Assembly (NCBI GenBank): GCA_037176845.1
Contig: JAYKXP010000005.1
Coordinates: forward strand, 868,001-932,000
DNA length: 64,000 nucleotides
Reading direction: 5' to 3'
Origin: Paramarasmius palmivorus
Taxonomy: Eukaryota; Basidiomycota; Agaricomycetes; Agaricales; Marasmiaceae
How positions within the stretch are numbered: position 1 is the stretch's first letter; each line of letters opens with the position of its first letter. Made by a program: the position numbers and the translations under genes. The notes under the pieces are model-generated. The model made no database searches, was not told where the DNA came from, and saw only the letters and a program-made list of their open reading frames with translations. Of this stretch, positions 1-9,072 are shown piece after piece.

Positions 1-1209
1 GATGTGCTCCAATGCGAAATGTATCTCTTTTTCGGCGTAGGATCCGGTGGTGTATGCTACGCCACCTTCAGGGAACGATCGAAGGATAAGCTGGATTGAC
101 GCTACGCTGCGAATGTGTGAGATGTATTCTCATCCGAATACGCAGAGCAACACAACGCTTACTTTTCAGGTACCTTCTCCTTATCTTTATACAACAGCCC
201 GAACACACTCAACACTGCTTCTTTCATCACATTCACCGGACTTGACACGTTCTCGAAAAACAACACCGCTCCTGGATGAGCTAGGTCGTCCACGCGAAGG
301 TTAAGAAACGGGATAGGCCAGCCGTTGGATTTGGGTGGTTTTGGTGGAGATGGAAAGCTTTCGCAGTATGTTGTCCATAGAGCACCTATGGTGTGTTTGG
401 GGCCGAGAATGTTTGACCAAATACTCGGTGTGTAGGTGGTATCTTGCATTGTGAGGTTTAGAGTGCGTACGAGATGACCGGCACCGCGGCTGACGTTGTT
501 GTTGGAAAGGGTATAGTGGTGATCAACCCAGTCTAAGAAGTATCCAGTCTTCTCGTAGCCTATCAGTGGTTAGGTTAATCCTAGAAGCCTAGTGAATAGT
601 AATATAGCACCCTACCTGAGTCCCATTTCTGCCCGGGGAACTTCTTCCAGTGCGGTGGTGCAAGGTCGGCGTGTAGACGAACCCAGTCTACACAGATCGT
701 TGAGTTCAGACCATACACAGACCAAGAGTATGGTCGCTCACCTGCAATACCCTCAATCAATCCCCCAGGACACGTTCCTTTGGCATTGTACTGAAAACAA
801 TGGACTAGTTCGTGCGTCAAGACACCCATAATCTCGTCTTTGCATCGTTTCTGAGAGTTGAGGATGTGCTGTACGGAAAAGTGTATTTCTTTGGCTGTTT
901 CCTTGCCGTCGACGCCTGTGGTGTACGCTACACCATCCATAGGTCTTAAAACCAATAGAACTGAGTCGACTCTGCAATGAAGGTGAGTATGTATTGAGCA
1001 TTGAGGCGTAGAGCTTGAGCTCACTTGGGAATCTGGTCGACACTGGTATACAACAGCCTTAGAACGTTCCTGATAGCTTCTTTGAGCGCATCAACTGGAC
1101 TGGGTATATGCTTGAAGAATAAAACAGCGCCCTCATGTGCAAGGTCATCTACTCGCAGGGATAGAGCCGGAATCGGCCATTCTGGTGTCGTCGGTGGAGT
1201 TGGAGGCAT
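1..1209 (-). CDS. Basic secretory protein family peptidase, two fused domains (3' end beyond window)
   Basis: Exons complement of 1025-1209, 742-971, 616-687, 163-559 and 1-106, continuing past position 1; 330 residues are visible. Each domain opens with WPIP-x-LxLRVDDLAHxGAVLFF. Domain 1 (about residues 11-230) has the metalloprotease-like HELVHCFQ at 115-122, then PGGLIEGIADWVRLHA, the signature of plant and fungal basic secretory proteins (DUF/BSP, a putative gluzincin-like peptidase family). Domain 2 starts at about residue 243 inside the same uninterrupted 397 nt exon that ends domain 1, and is cut at the window edge before its HExxH. Start ATG at 1209 gives a proline-rich leader and no signal peptide. 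Introns of 53-56 nt all carry GT-AG ends, and the first intron of domain 2 sits at the same place and phase as that of domain 1. The family role in fungi is not established; proteolysis is inferred from the motif. Confidence 0.85.
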
Positions 1210-1498
1210 TGCGAGCGCTAATCAGGGGTTGACAAGGTATAACCGAACAGCGAAAATCATCGAATTTATACGTTACACAATCTACATACATGGTCATGAA
1301 GCCAGTACTGTTTCCGGACTAGACTAGTGGTACAGAAATTTGATAATCCTGGTAATTATCCTTCCGGTGAATGAATAGTAAAATAAGTTAATACGTGGTA
1401 TAAAGGGGTGCCGAGACGAACATGAAGATGCACATGGAATCCTAGAGATGAATGAGCTCAAGGTTTGATTTGAGCATATGGAAAAGAAGAACTTACTG
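1210..1498. other. Intergenic, no gene seen
   Basis: The 289 bp between the peptidase start and the bHLH stop holds no ORF with recognisable features. It must contain the peptidase promoter and the 3' end of the bHLH transcript. Confidence 0.6.
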
Positions 1499-2347
1499 CT
1501 ATGACTCGCATTTGATACCAGCTTCGCGTTCCAATCGTTCAACTTCTTTTCTCAGCGCCTCACGTCCTTCCTCGAGCCATCGACAGTACTCGACAGCTCT
1601 AAACAGCACCCCACTCTTTCCCTTATTTCCAGCAGTTCCGCCGCCTTTCCTACTTCCTGAACCCTTTGGCCGACCACGCGTAGGCATGTTGATCTTGTTG
1701 GCTCCGGCAGCACCAGGAGCGGAAAGCAACGCGATCAATTGAGCATATCCGTCTCGGATGGCGTTGCGCCGTTTCTGCTCGGACATGATATGGTTCAGCC
1801 GTTTCTGGGGTGTAGATAGAAGGGGTTTGTTTTTGCTGTTTCCGCCTCCGCCTCCACTTGCATTCCCTGATGATCGTTTTGTGTTCGGCGGCGGGGCTGA
1901 AGGTATTTCCGGTGAAACGGAAGGATCAAGGGTTGTCGGGGGTGAATGTGATGAACTTGGAGATGAATGCGAGGAAGGAGAAGAATGGGTATGAGCAGAA
2001 CCTCGAGACGATCTAGAAGACGCGGCGCGTTTTGGTCTCGTGCTTCGTGAAGTTGAAGGTTCGGGTGCCGTGTTTAGATGAGGATTCGAGTAAGGGGCAG
2101 ATATAGTAGACGCTGGTAATGGTGGTGGTGATAGACCATAGTCATTCCCGTTTAAAAAAGGGCCTTCCTGCCATAGATTTCCCGAATTATTGAATTCATC
2201 GAGAAAATTGAAGAGATCATTGGCCTCTTCGTTTGAAAAGAGTTCACCCGAAGGTGGTACGCTTGGTGGATTTGGAAAGAAGGATGAAAGCTGAGGATCG
2301 AACGAGAAATCAAACTCGTTATAAGGAACTGGCTGCTGTAAAGCCAT
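1499..2347 (-). CDS. bHLH transcription factor with an AT-hook-like loop
   Basis: Single exon, 282 residues, start ATG at 2347. The N-terminal half is acidic and aromatic (FDFSFDPQLSSFFPNPP), likely an activation region, followed by a Ser/Pro-rich linker with basic patches. The basic helix-loop-helix begins at about residue 183 (LNHIMSEQKRRNAIRDGY, carrying the H, E and R positions that contact E-boxes) and its second helix is near 246-262 (VLFRAVEYCRWLEE), followed by a short leucine/glutamate-rich coiled coil. The loop is about 30 residues, far longer than usual, and contains RGRPKGSGS, which resembles an AT-hook core. The gene is divergent from the Zn2Cys6 gene at 2654 with a 306 bp shared upstream region. 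A nuclear regulator is a safe call; targets are unknown. Confidence 0.85.
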   Translation of the reverse strand: MALQQPVPYNEFDFSFDPQLSSFFPNPPSVPPSGELFSNEEANDLFNFLDEFNNSGNLWQEGPFLNGNDYGLSPPPLPASTISAPYSNPHLNTAPEPSTSRSTRPKRAASSRSSRGSAHTHSSPSSHSSPSSSHSPPTTLDPSVSPEIPSAPPPNTKRSSGNASGGGGGNSKNKPLLSTPQKRLNHIMSEQKRRNAIRDGYAQLIALLSAPGAAGANKINMPTRGRPKGSGSRKGGGTAGNKGKSGVLFRAVEYCRWLEEGREALRKEVERLEREAGIKCES

Positions 2348-2653
2348 GGTAGAAAACAAATATGCTGGTGTTGGTGATGGATCTGGGGAAAAGTGTGACG
2401 AGGGCCTGTTTTTAAAAAAAGTGGTATTCTACCGGCCAACGCAGTTGCCGGCTTAATACCCGGTCATGGCAGTGGCGTCACAGTCGTCACATCACACAGC
2501 GTCACAGCCACCCGTCACACGACCATATATGGTTAGGGTTAACGAATCCCCTTGCCCACCGAAACTCGCCCACCGAAACTCCCCCGCAGACCGCTACCAT
2601 CGCGGCCGCCTCCGTCGTTCCTCCGTGTCGCTCCCTTCAACCGCCCGAAAAAT
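2348..2653. promoter_or_regulatory. Shared divergent promoter with CGTCACA cluster
   Basis: This 306 bp separates the start codons of the bHLH gene (minus) and the Zn2Cys6 gene (plus). It contains four copies of CGTCACA, at 2476-2482, 2485-2491, 2500-2506 and 2513-2519. CGTCA is the reverse complement of the TGACG half-site recognised by ATF/CREB-type bZIP proteins, so a bZIP-controlled bidirectional promoter is a reasonable inference. Confidence 0.45.
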
Positions 2654-3463
2654 ATGTCAGAAGAGGCCGGCAACATCCAGGACAACTCGATTGACACTCA
2701 GAAATTGCAGCAGTTGCAAGATAATTCTCATCATATCCAGCCGCAGTCTGCGCCAGGTCAGCCAGATGGTACAGGCACACCGTCTCAATCCACCAGGAAA
2801 CGTGAGTTCGTTGCCAGCCGCTACAATACTCATCAATCTCATTAATCAATCCCTGTGTACAGCCAAGGCGCCCTCAGTGCGACGAGCTTGCGTAGCATGT
2901 CATACCGGCAAAACAAGATGTAGCGAAGTCCTTCCATGCCAGGTAGCCAGCCAAAAAAGCTCCTGTGGTTCTCGTCATCTCATCGACTCTTTTCTTACAG
3001 AGCTGTATCAAACGAGGTCTAAGCGCATCTTGCCAATACCCCGACCCCGATGGTGGTCAGTCTAGCAATGATCATTCTGGTTCGGCGTCTTTCTCCTGTG
3101 TCAGAATCCAACCATTAATCAATACCTCATACAGCCTCTGCTGCACAACCCACATTCGCGGCCCCACCTCCCATGTACGCAGCAACTGCCGCTCAACCAA
3201 ACCCAACTCTAAATCAACAGCACTATTTCGACTACAACGGTCAATATACGGGTGCTTCGTCATCATCATTCCGCCCGTCAAAGCGTCCGAGGAACCTCAC
3301 TGAAGAAGAAGCTGCTGCTATCACGCGTAATTTCAGCAGAGGCGACTTTTATGTCGGCAATTCTGCTCCTGTGAGGATTGATCCTAGGTTGCCTGTTAGG
3401 CTGACATTGGGTGAAGGAGATCATGTACATTTCACAGTGGGAGAGACTCTTGGTCCGATGTAA
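2654..3463 (+). CDS. Small Zn(II)2Cys6 fungal transcription factor
   Basis: Proposed exons 2654-2801, 2863-2942, 3001-3055 and 3135-3463, giving 203 residues from the ATG at 2654. The zinc cluster lies at about residues 58-86 across exons 2-3: RRACVACHTGKTRC then CQSC and a last Cys in LSASC, a C-x2-C-x6-C-x5-C-x2-C-x8-C array typical of GAL4-type binuclear clusters. The C-terminal exon has a basic patch (SFRPSKRPR) and no fungal-specific transcription factor middle-homology domain, so the protein is much shorter than the usual 600-900 residues. The third intron donor is uncertain: GT at 3056, 3080 or 3098 all keep phase; I chose 3056 because GTCAGT fits the fungal consensus best. Confidence 0.8.
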
Positions 3464-4600
3464 ACTGTGTATGATATCTCGATCCGTGGACATGCTTTCG
3501 TACTGGTATTATTCTTAAGGTTTCTTTTTCTTGCTCTCGGGTCCCGTTCCATGTAACACAAGAAAAACCCAATCTGTCTTGTCTCCCGTCTTCCTGACTC
3601 TTTCTTCTTGCACTGCTATGCGAAATGTGTACTTTTGAGTATTTATCTCTGTGTTCTGTACAGTAATTCTTTTACTTCCCGGTATCCAACTTGGTCCCCG
3701 TTCCCTGATTCCCGCCATCTTGAATCTCGAAAATCTTGCTGTGTCCACAGGTCCAAGATGGACAGATTGCAACACCAGCTGTAGCAGTTGGCAAACGTCA
3801 TTAATCAGAAATGGATTATCATTCCTTTAGCCCACTATATCGTTTGTATGCATACATACATCTTCATCTGCATTAATCACTAGCACCCTCACAACGCCTC
3901 CCGAACCTCACCTACGCCTCCGTCTCCGTCTCTCCGGCTCCAAGCCGATCTTCAAATTCGCCGTTCCACCGACAAAACACTCGGGACCGCCATTCCAATT
4001 TTTTTTTTGCAGTACACGCTACGACTCGTCGCGTCGTCAGGACTCTTAGTCGCATCACCAAGTCAATCAAGCTTAGCTGGCGAGGAACCAGGGATTCAAT
4101 TCACAGCAGTCAAGCAAACCAGTGTTGGTGATGATATCAATCGCAAGGCGGGATACAGCGCTACAGTAGGTCAAAGCAGTGACGGCGTCGGGGACGTGTA
4201 TATTCGGGATGATGTCTTTTATGAGTGATATATTGCGTCGTTACAATACACTGAGTCTGACGATCTACGAGCTGAGACTGCGCAACCCATTGTCATATCC
4301 ATCCGCAGCGAGAGGCGGTATGTTGACACGGGAGTAGAGATATAACAGGGACGTTACTTGGCGAGCTCGAGATCAAAACTTGTCTGGAGAAGCAAAAAGC
4401 TCGCTTTGCTGTTACTAGGAACTGTAAAGATCCCGAATGTGCCACCGCGTCGTCACAGAAGAGGTTTACCCGTATAATTCTGACCTGGGGTTTTACATAG
4501 CATGAGCTGGTACTGAAGGAGTCGACAATTCTGCGAAGGTGTTCTTGAGGCCCGAATTGAGGGGGAGACTCACTGCTGAATAGCCAGTAAAGCTGATGAC
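3464..4600. other. Gene-poor interval
   Basis: About 1.1 kb between the Zn2Cys6 stop and the first duplicated unit. Only short ORFs without recognisable motifs are present (for example 4007-4228 plus). I see no RNA gene and no transposon ends. Confidence 0.5.
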
Positions 4601-7600
4601 ATCAGGGACGCGTCGCGTAACCTCTCTTTACCAGCATCCACCATGACCTATTCTCCGGGACTCGACAACCTCACTGGAAATTCCTCACAATTTCGGAGCT
4701 TATGGACCTGATGACCCTGAAATGGGTCTTTACAAGAGAAGAATCTCGAGTTCAACGTTATACGCTGAGAAATCGCCGAGAAAAAAAAAACTAGGGGGTA
4801 CGTTTGTATCATCTTTTGGCCAAGTCGTATCTGGGCTGACGCTAGCACTGGCACACGCTTAGGAAGTGCTTGTTTTAGCGTATTTTGCGCTGTCTACGAC
4901 CCCCCGTGCCAGTTGTCGTCTTCGCACCACAACATGCCTTTGCGTATGGAGACTGAGTCGGAAAGAACATTGGATGCTTGAAGCGCATGGATCTTTCGAC
5001 CTTGCATCACCACCTCAGACGAACGGAATTCATTTCAGATTAGCGAGTGGGAATAGTAGCTGGGTATGTAAAGAACGAAGTGCATATACCACATCCGCTC
5101 ACCCAAGAAAGTTAGGAAAATGACATGGTTCGCCGCTTAGACAGTCCGCCGGGATCTCCTCCATCGCCACCGGAGACTCGGATGGTTATGCATTAAATCG
5201 GCCCCTGCCTTCAACGCTCCAGTGCCGCCGGCAATGTTATCCGCGGAAGGCGTATCTGGGGTGAATAGCGAGACGTAAATGTATGGTGTGTAAACCACAA
5301 ATTCCAGAGCGCGCTGCTAATCCAAGACTGTCAGGATGGTAAAACTATGGATGGTCTGGGAGGTGTGATGCAGATAAATCTGTTATTAGCCTTCATAACA
5401 CTTCCATCGACACCATTCGACTCTTGGTCATATAACATCAAGTTATAAGTCATGGCCCCTTATGCTCAGCCCGTCGTGAAGGAGCCCCGAAAATTTTACA
5501 TAAAGGCACGATTCTGGGCATTAAAACGCAAAACACCGATAAAGCTGCCAGCGTGTTTTCGTTGATAATCATCCTACTTTCTGCCTTTTGATCCAACACT
5601 CCTTCGAGACGACGGCTTCTCCGATGCTCGTACATCCCTTGGATAATGATCAGCTACAAGCATCGGTAGACATCTATCAATGATTTTTGGGGGCGCAGTT
5701 GTCGTCACTACAGCAACTTGAGTCATGTGCCAACGACGCTAGACTACAAGGGTCTGGAGTCTGGACTTGCTCATAGATATCACGAGATGGACATAGCCAT
5801 CCCGTACATCCGCTTCTCACGTCTGTGGCAAACTTGTCTCAGAACCACATTCATCTCAGCAATGTCGAATCCGCCTCCCTCGCAAGGCATCGACCCGTTC
5901 ACAACAGGTGTCGTCCCTCCGTCTCCAGAAGTAAAAGAATGGTGTCTCACCAACATCCGTCCTCCTCACACCAATATCCAAATATTCAAAAGCGAGCTTG
6001 GGAACATCCGGGAGCGTCGAGGAGAGGTTGCAAGGTCCATGGCCGAAAAGGAGCAGGAGCTGATGGTTCTACGAGAAGAGGATGAGCTTCTTCAAACCTA
6101 TGCGGAGACATACGAGATGATTTTGCACCCCATGCGCCACCTACCTGACGCAGTACTGTGCGAGATCTTCAACGTGTGTGTGGATGACCAGTTGCGTGCT
6201 ATCACCAATCTCTTTGGAGTCCCTTCATACCAAAACTCCCTACATCCTTTGGCACCTCCTTGGACGCTGTCCCAAGTATGCCATCGTTGGAGAGACGTAG
6301 CACTGTCGTGCTCATCCCTTTGGTCTCGCATTAGTTTTGGGTTTAGCAGCAATGGGTTCTTGCGCATCGGGCCAAGTCTAGAACGGTTGATTCTTCAGCT
6401 ACAACGCTCCAAAAATTGTCCACTTGCAGTCACCATCTACGGTATTCAATCGCCACAATACCCAATCAATCTACTTATCACTGGACCCTACCTCAGTCCT
6501 CTCAGTCCACTCCTAATATCGCTTTCCATCCATTCCAATCGTTGGGAGACGCTACACATCTCCATCTCCTCGGGAAACGATTTCCAGGTCGTCCATAGGT
6601 TTATTTCAGCGGTGAAGGGTAAACTCCAAACGTTGCGCCATCTATCCCTATCTCTAAGTCTCGACTGTTCTGTCCCCCTGGTTGCCCCGGGCCAACCACT
6701 GGTGATAGATGGTTTGGGCATCGCCCCCAAGCTGGAAAGCTTTGGCTTCCATGGCGCAAACGATCCATCAAGATACCTTGAACTTCCGTGGAATCAAATC
6801 ACCCATCTTCGAGTCCATTGGCCAGATGTCGGTTATGACTACATGCAAAGTATTCACCGCATGAGCAAACTCCGAGTGTGGGTCCACATCGGCGCGTTTG
6901 TTCCTTCAGTTCATCCGCCGCCGTTCTTGCAATCTCAAGTTGTTCGACCTACTCTGGAGCATCTTCATCATTTATATATCTTCCCTTCCTATCCGGCCAG
7001 AATCACACGTTCACCGTTGGATACGCTTACGGCCCCGAACCTGCAAATTCTTTGCCTCACCAGAGACAGCAATAGGTCTCCAGGCATATATGCTTTCCTT
7101 ACGCGGGTGGCTCCGACTCTGCGATCGCTATACCTCGATTTAAGCCATTTGACAATTGTGGATATCGAAAGAATGCTTAGGATTGTGTCCAACTTACAGT
7201 CGTTGCATGTTTCGAGCGCGTCGGAAGCATTCACTGCGGCAATGGGGGCGAGTCTCGTTGAGGACAGCAAGACACCATGCCTTGTACCAGATCTGCGGGA
7301 ACTGGGTATATTTTACCCGTATGAATTTTCTGGCAGCACGTTCTTGCAGATGGTCAAGTTCAGAATCAGATTGGGTAGTAGGGCCTCGCAGTCACGATTG
7401 CAACGGTTTCTGTATGATGGGAAGTCCGATTCCTGCTACTATGGCATCGATGAAATCACCGAACAGCAGTTACTTTCGCTTCGCTCAGATACTTTTGAGG
7501 TAGACGATGCTGCCAAGCCCTGGTTCACTCTCCTGTAGGCGTGTAGTTTTGTAGGTTCGTGTAACGCAGATCTCAAATTGATACATCTCTGACCACGGAT

Positions 7601-7828
7601 TGATAGTGACGAGTTCTCCGTACTCTTCTTGTATGTAGGGGCGATGGCGCAATCTCTACTATATGTATATGCGATGGGACCAGTATCGTCTAAGGGATGT
7701 TGTTGGGCAAAAATTATATGTATATATGAACAGAACGATGTACTACTGTTATGTTCACTAACCCTAGTACTCGACCGAGGCCAATAGACTAGCTACAAAA
7801 CTCATCAAAAAGGGAGGGTATACACGAG
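4601..7828. repeat. Segmental duplication, unit 1
   Basis: First copy of a direct duplication of about 3.2 kb. Its left edge is marked by ATCAGGGACGCGTCGCGTA at 4601, repeated at 7875; its right edge by GGTATACA-GAG near 7820, repeated near 11018. Similarity covers about 1.25 kb upstream of the F-box gene, the whole gene, and about 290 bp downstream. Insertions and deletions are frequent in the non-coding part, so the copies are not recent. Exact ends are approximate. Confidence 0.85.
5862..7538 (+). CDS. F-box-like/leucine-rich protein, tandem copy 1
   Basis: Intronless, 558 residues from ATG 5862; an in-frame ATG at 5787 would add 25 residues and cannot be excluded because the extra segment is also intact in copy 2. 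Residues 42-90 form a coiled coil (ELGNIRERR, SMAEKEQELMVLREE). An F-box-like motif follows at about 92-140 (HLPDAVLCEIFNVC, then WTLSQVCHRWRDVALS-SSLWS), the usual Agaricomycete arrangement. The remainder is a set of irregular leucine-rich stretches likely to form an LRR-type substrate-binding surface. By family knowledge such proteins act as SCF ubiquitin-ligase adaptors through Skp1; the substrate is unknown. It is the partner of the gene at 9073. Confidence 0.85.
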   Translation: MSNPPPSQGIDPFTTGVVPPSPEVKEWCLTNIRPPHTNIQIFKSELGNIRERRGEVARSMAEKEQELMVLREEDELLQTYAETYEMILHPMRHLPDAVLCEIFNVCVDDQLRAITNLFGVPSYQNSLHPLAPPWTLSQVCHRWRDVALSCSSLWSRISFGFSSNGFLRIGPSLERLILQLQRSKNCPLAVTIYGIQSPQYPINLLITGPYLSPLSPLLISLSIHSNRWETLHISISSGNDFQVVHRFISAVKGKLQTLRHLSLSLSLDCSVPLVAPGQPLVIDGLGIAPKLESFGFHGANDPSRYLELPWNQITHLRVHWPDVGYDYMQSIHRMSKLRVWVHIGAFVPSVHPPPFLQSQVVRPTLEHLHHLYIFPSYPARITRSPLDTLTAPNLQILCLTRDSNRSPGIYAFLTRVAPTLRSLYLDLSHLTIVDIERMLRIVSNLQSLHVSSASEAFTAAMGASLVEDSKTPCLVPDLRELGIFYPYEFSGSTFLQMVKFRIRLGSRASQSRLQRFLYDGKSDSCYYGIDEITEQQLLSLRSDTFEVDDAAKPWFTLL

Positions 7829-9072
7829 GTCTGGAAGTTCGTAACTTAGATCTGGACTGGTAAAAATGACGACGATCAGGGACGCGTCGCGTAGCTTGTC
7901 TTTCCCAGCCATTCACCATGACCTATTCAGTGCAACTCGATGATCACACTGGAAACACCTCTCATTCTTGGAGTTTATGTGCCTAATGACCTTTCTGTGG
8001 GTCTACACAAGAGAAAAAGATCGAGTACAACGTTATACGCGGAGAGATCGCCTTAAGAAAAATCTGGGGTACGTTTGGACCGTTTTTTGCCCAAAGTCGT
8101 TTCTGAGCAGACACTAGCACTAGCACTGGCTCGCAAATAGGAAGTGCTGGCCTCAGCGTATTTGTGCTACCTTCACTCCCTCGGCTAGTTGTCTTTGCAT
8201 CACACCACAAAGATGTGGTGTGATGCAGAGTCGGGAAGAACGTTGTTTGAATCGGACGCTTGGAGCATAGAAGACACTTTCGGCCTTCCATCACCACTTC
8301 AGACGAAAGGACCTCATCGGAGATTAGCAGAGAGCTGGAATAGTGGGCATGTAAAGAACGAAGTGCATATACCACATCCGCTACCCAAAGGACGCTAGGA
8401 AAATGACATGGCTCGCCGTTCAGACAGTCCATGCACTGTTATTCGCAAAAGGCGTATCAGATGGGTGTATAGCAGGACGGGAATGCCTGGTATGTGAATC
8501 ACAAAATACCAAGCACGTTGCTAATCTAAGAACGTCAGGATGGCGATGCTATGTCTGGGAGGTGTGATGAAGATGAAGCTGCTACCGGCCTTCGTATCCC
8601 TTCCGTCGACACCATTGCACTGACGCATGGTCATCAATTTACGAGTCACGACCCCTCATTCTCAGCCCCTTGTCGTGAAGGAGCCCCGACAGTTTGAAGA
8701 GCGCGATTCTGGGCATTAAAACGCAAGAGCACCGACCAAGTGGTCAGCGTGAGCCGTGTTTTCGTTGATTACCATCCTACCTACCTTTTGATCCAACACT
8801 CCTTTCGAGATGACGGCTTCCCCGATGCTCGTGCGTCCCTTGGATAATGATCAACTATGAGCATCAGTTGATTTTTGGGGGCCACATTGGACGCAGTCGT
8901 CCGTCATGTTACTACAGCAAAAGCTCTGTATTCCCTTAGTCATGTGCCGACGATGCGGTCTGGAGTCTGGACTTGCTCACTGCTCAGATACCACGAGATG
9001 AACATAGCCATCCCGTACATCCGCTTCTCACGTCTGTGGCAAACTTGTCTCAGAACCACATCCATCTCAGCA
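7539..9072. other. Inter-copy region, no gene supported
   Basis: Contains the 3' flank of copy 1, the unit junction at about 7829-7874, and the 5' flank of copy 2. A minus-strand ORF at 7983-8432 is not preserved as a reading frame in the matching part of unit 1 (about 4648-5100), so I do not call it a gene. Confidence 0.6.

Noticed and set aside
1380..1410. Plus-strand GTATAAAGG TATA-like sequence
   Set aside because: No plus-strand gene begins downstream at a suitable distance.
3098..3134. 37 nt intron as the third intron of the Zn2Cys6 gene
   Set aside because: Phase fits, but it is shorter than every other intron here; the GTCAGT donor at 3056 was preferred. Not settled.
7983..8432. 149-codon minus-strand ORF between the F-box copies
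   Set aside because: The matching DNA of unit 1 does not keep the frame, so it is not under coding constraint.
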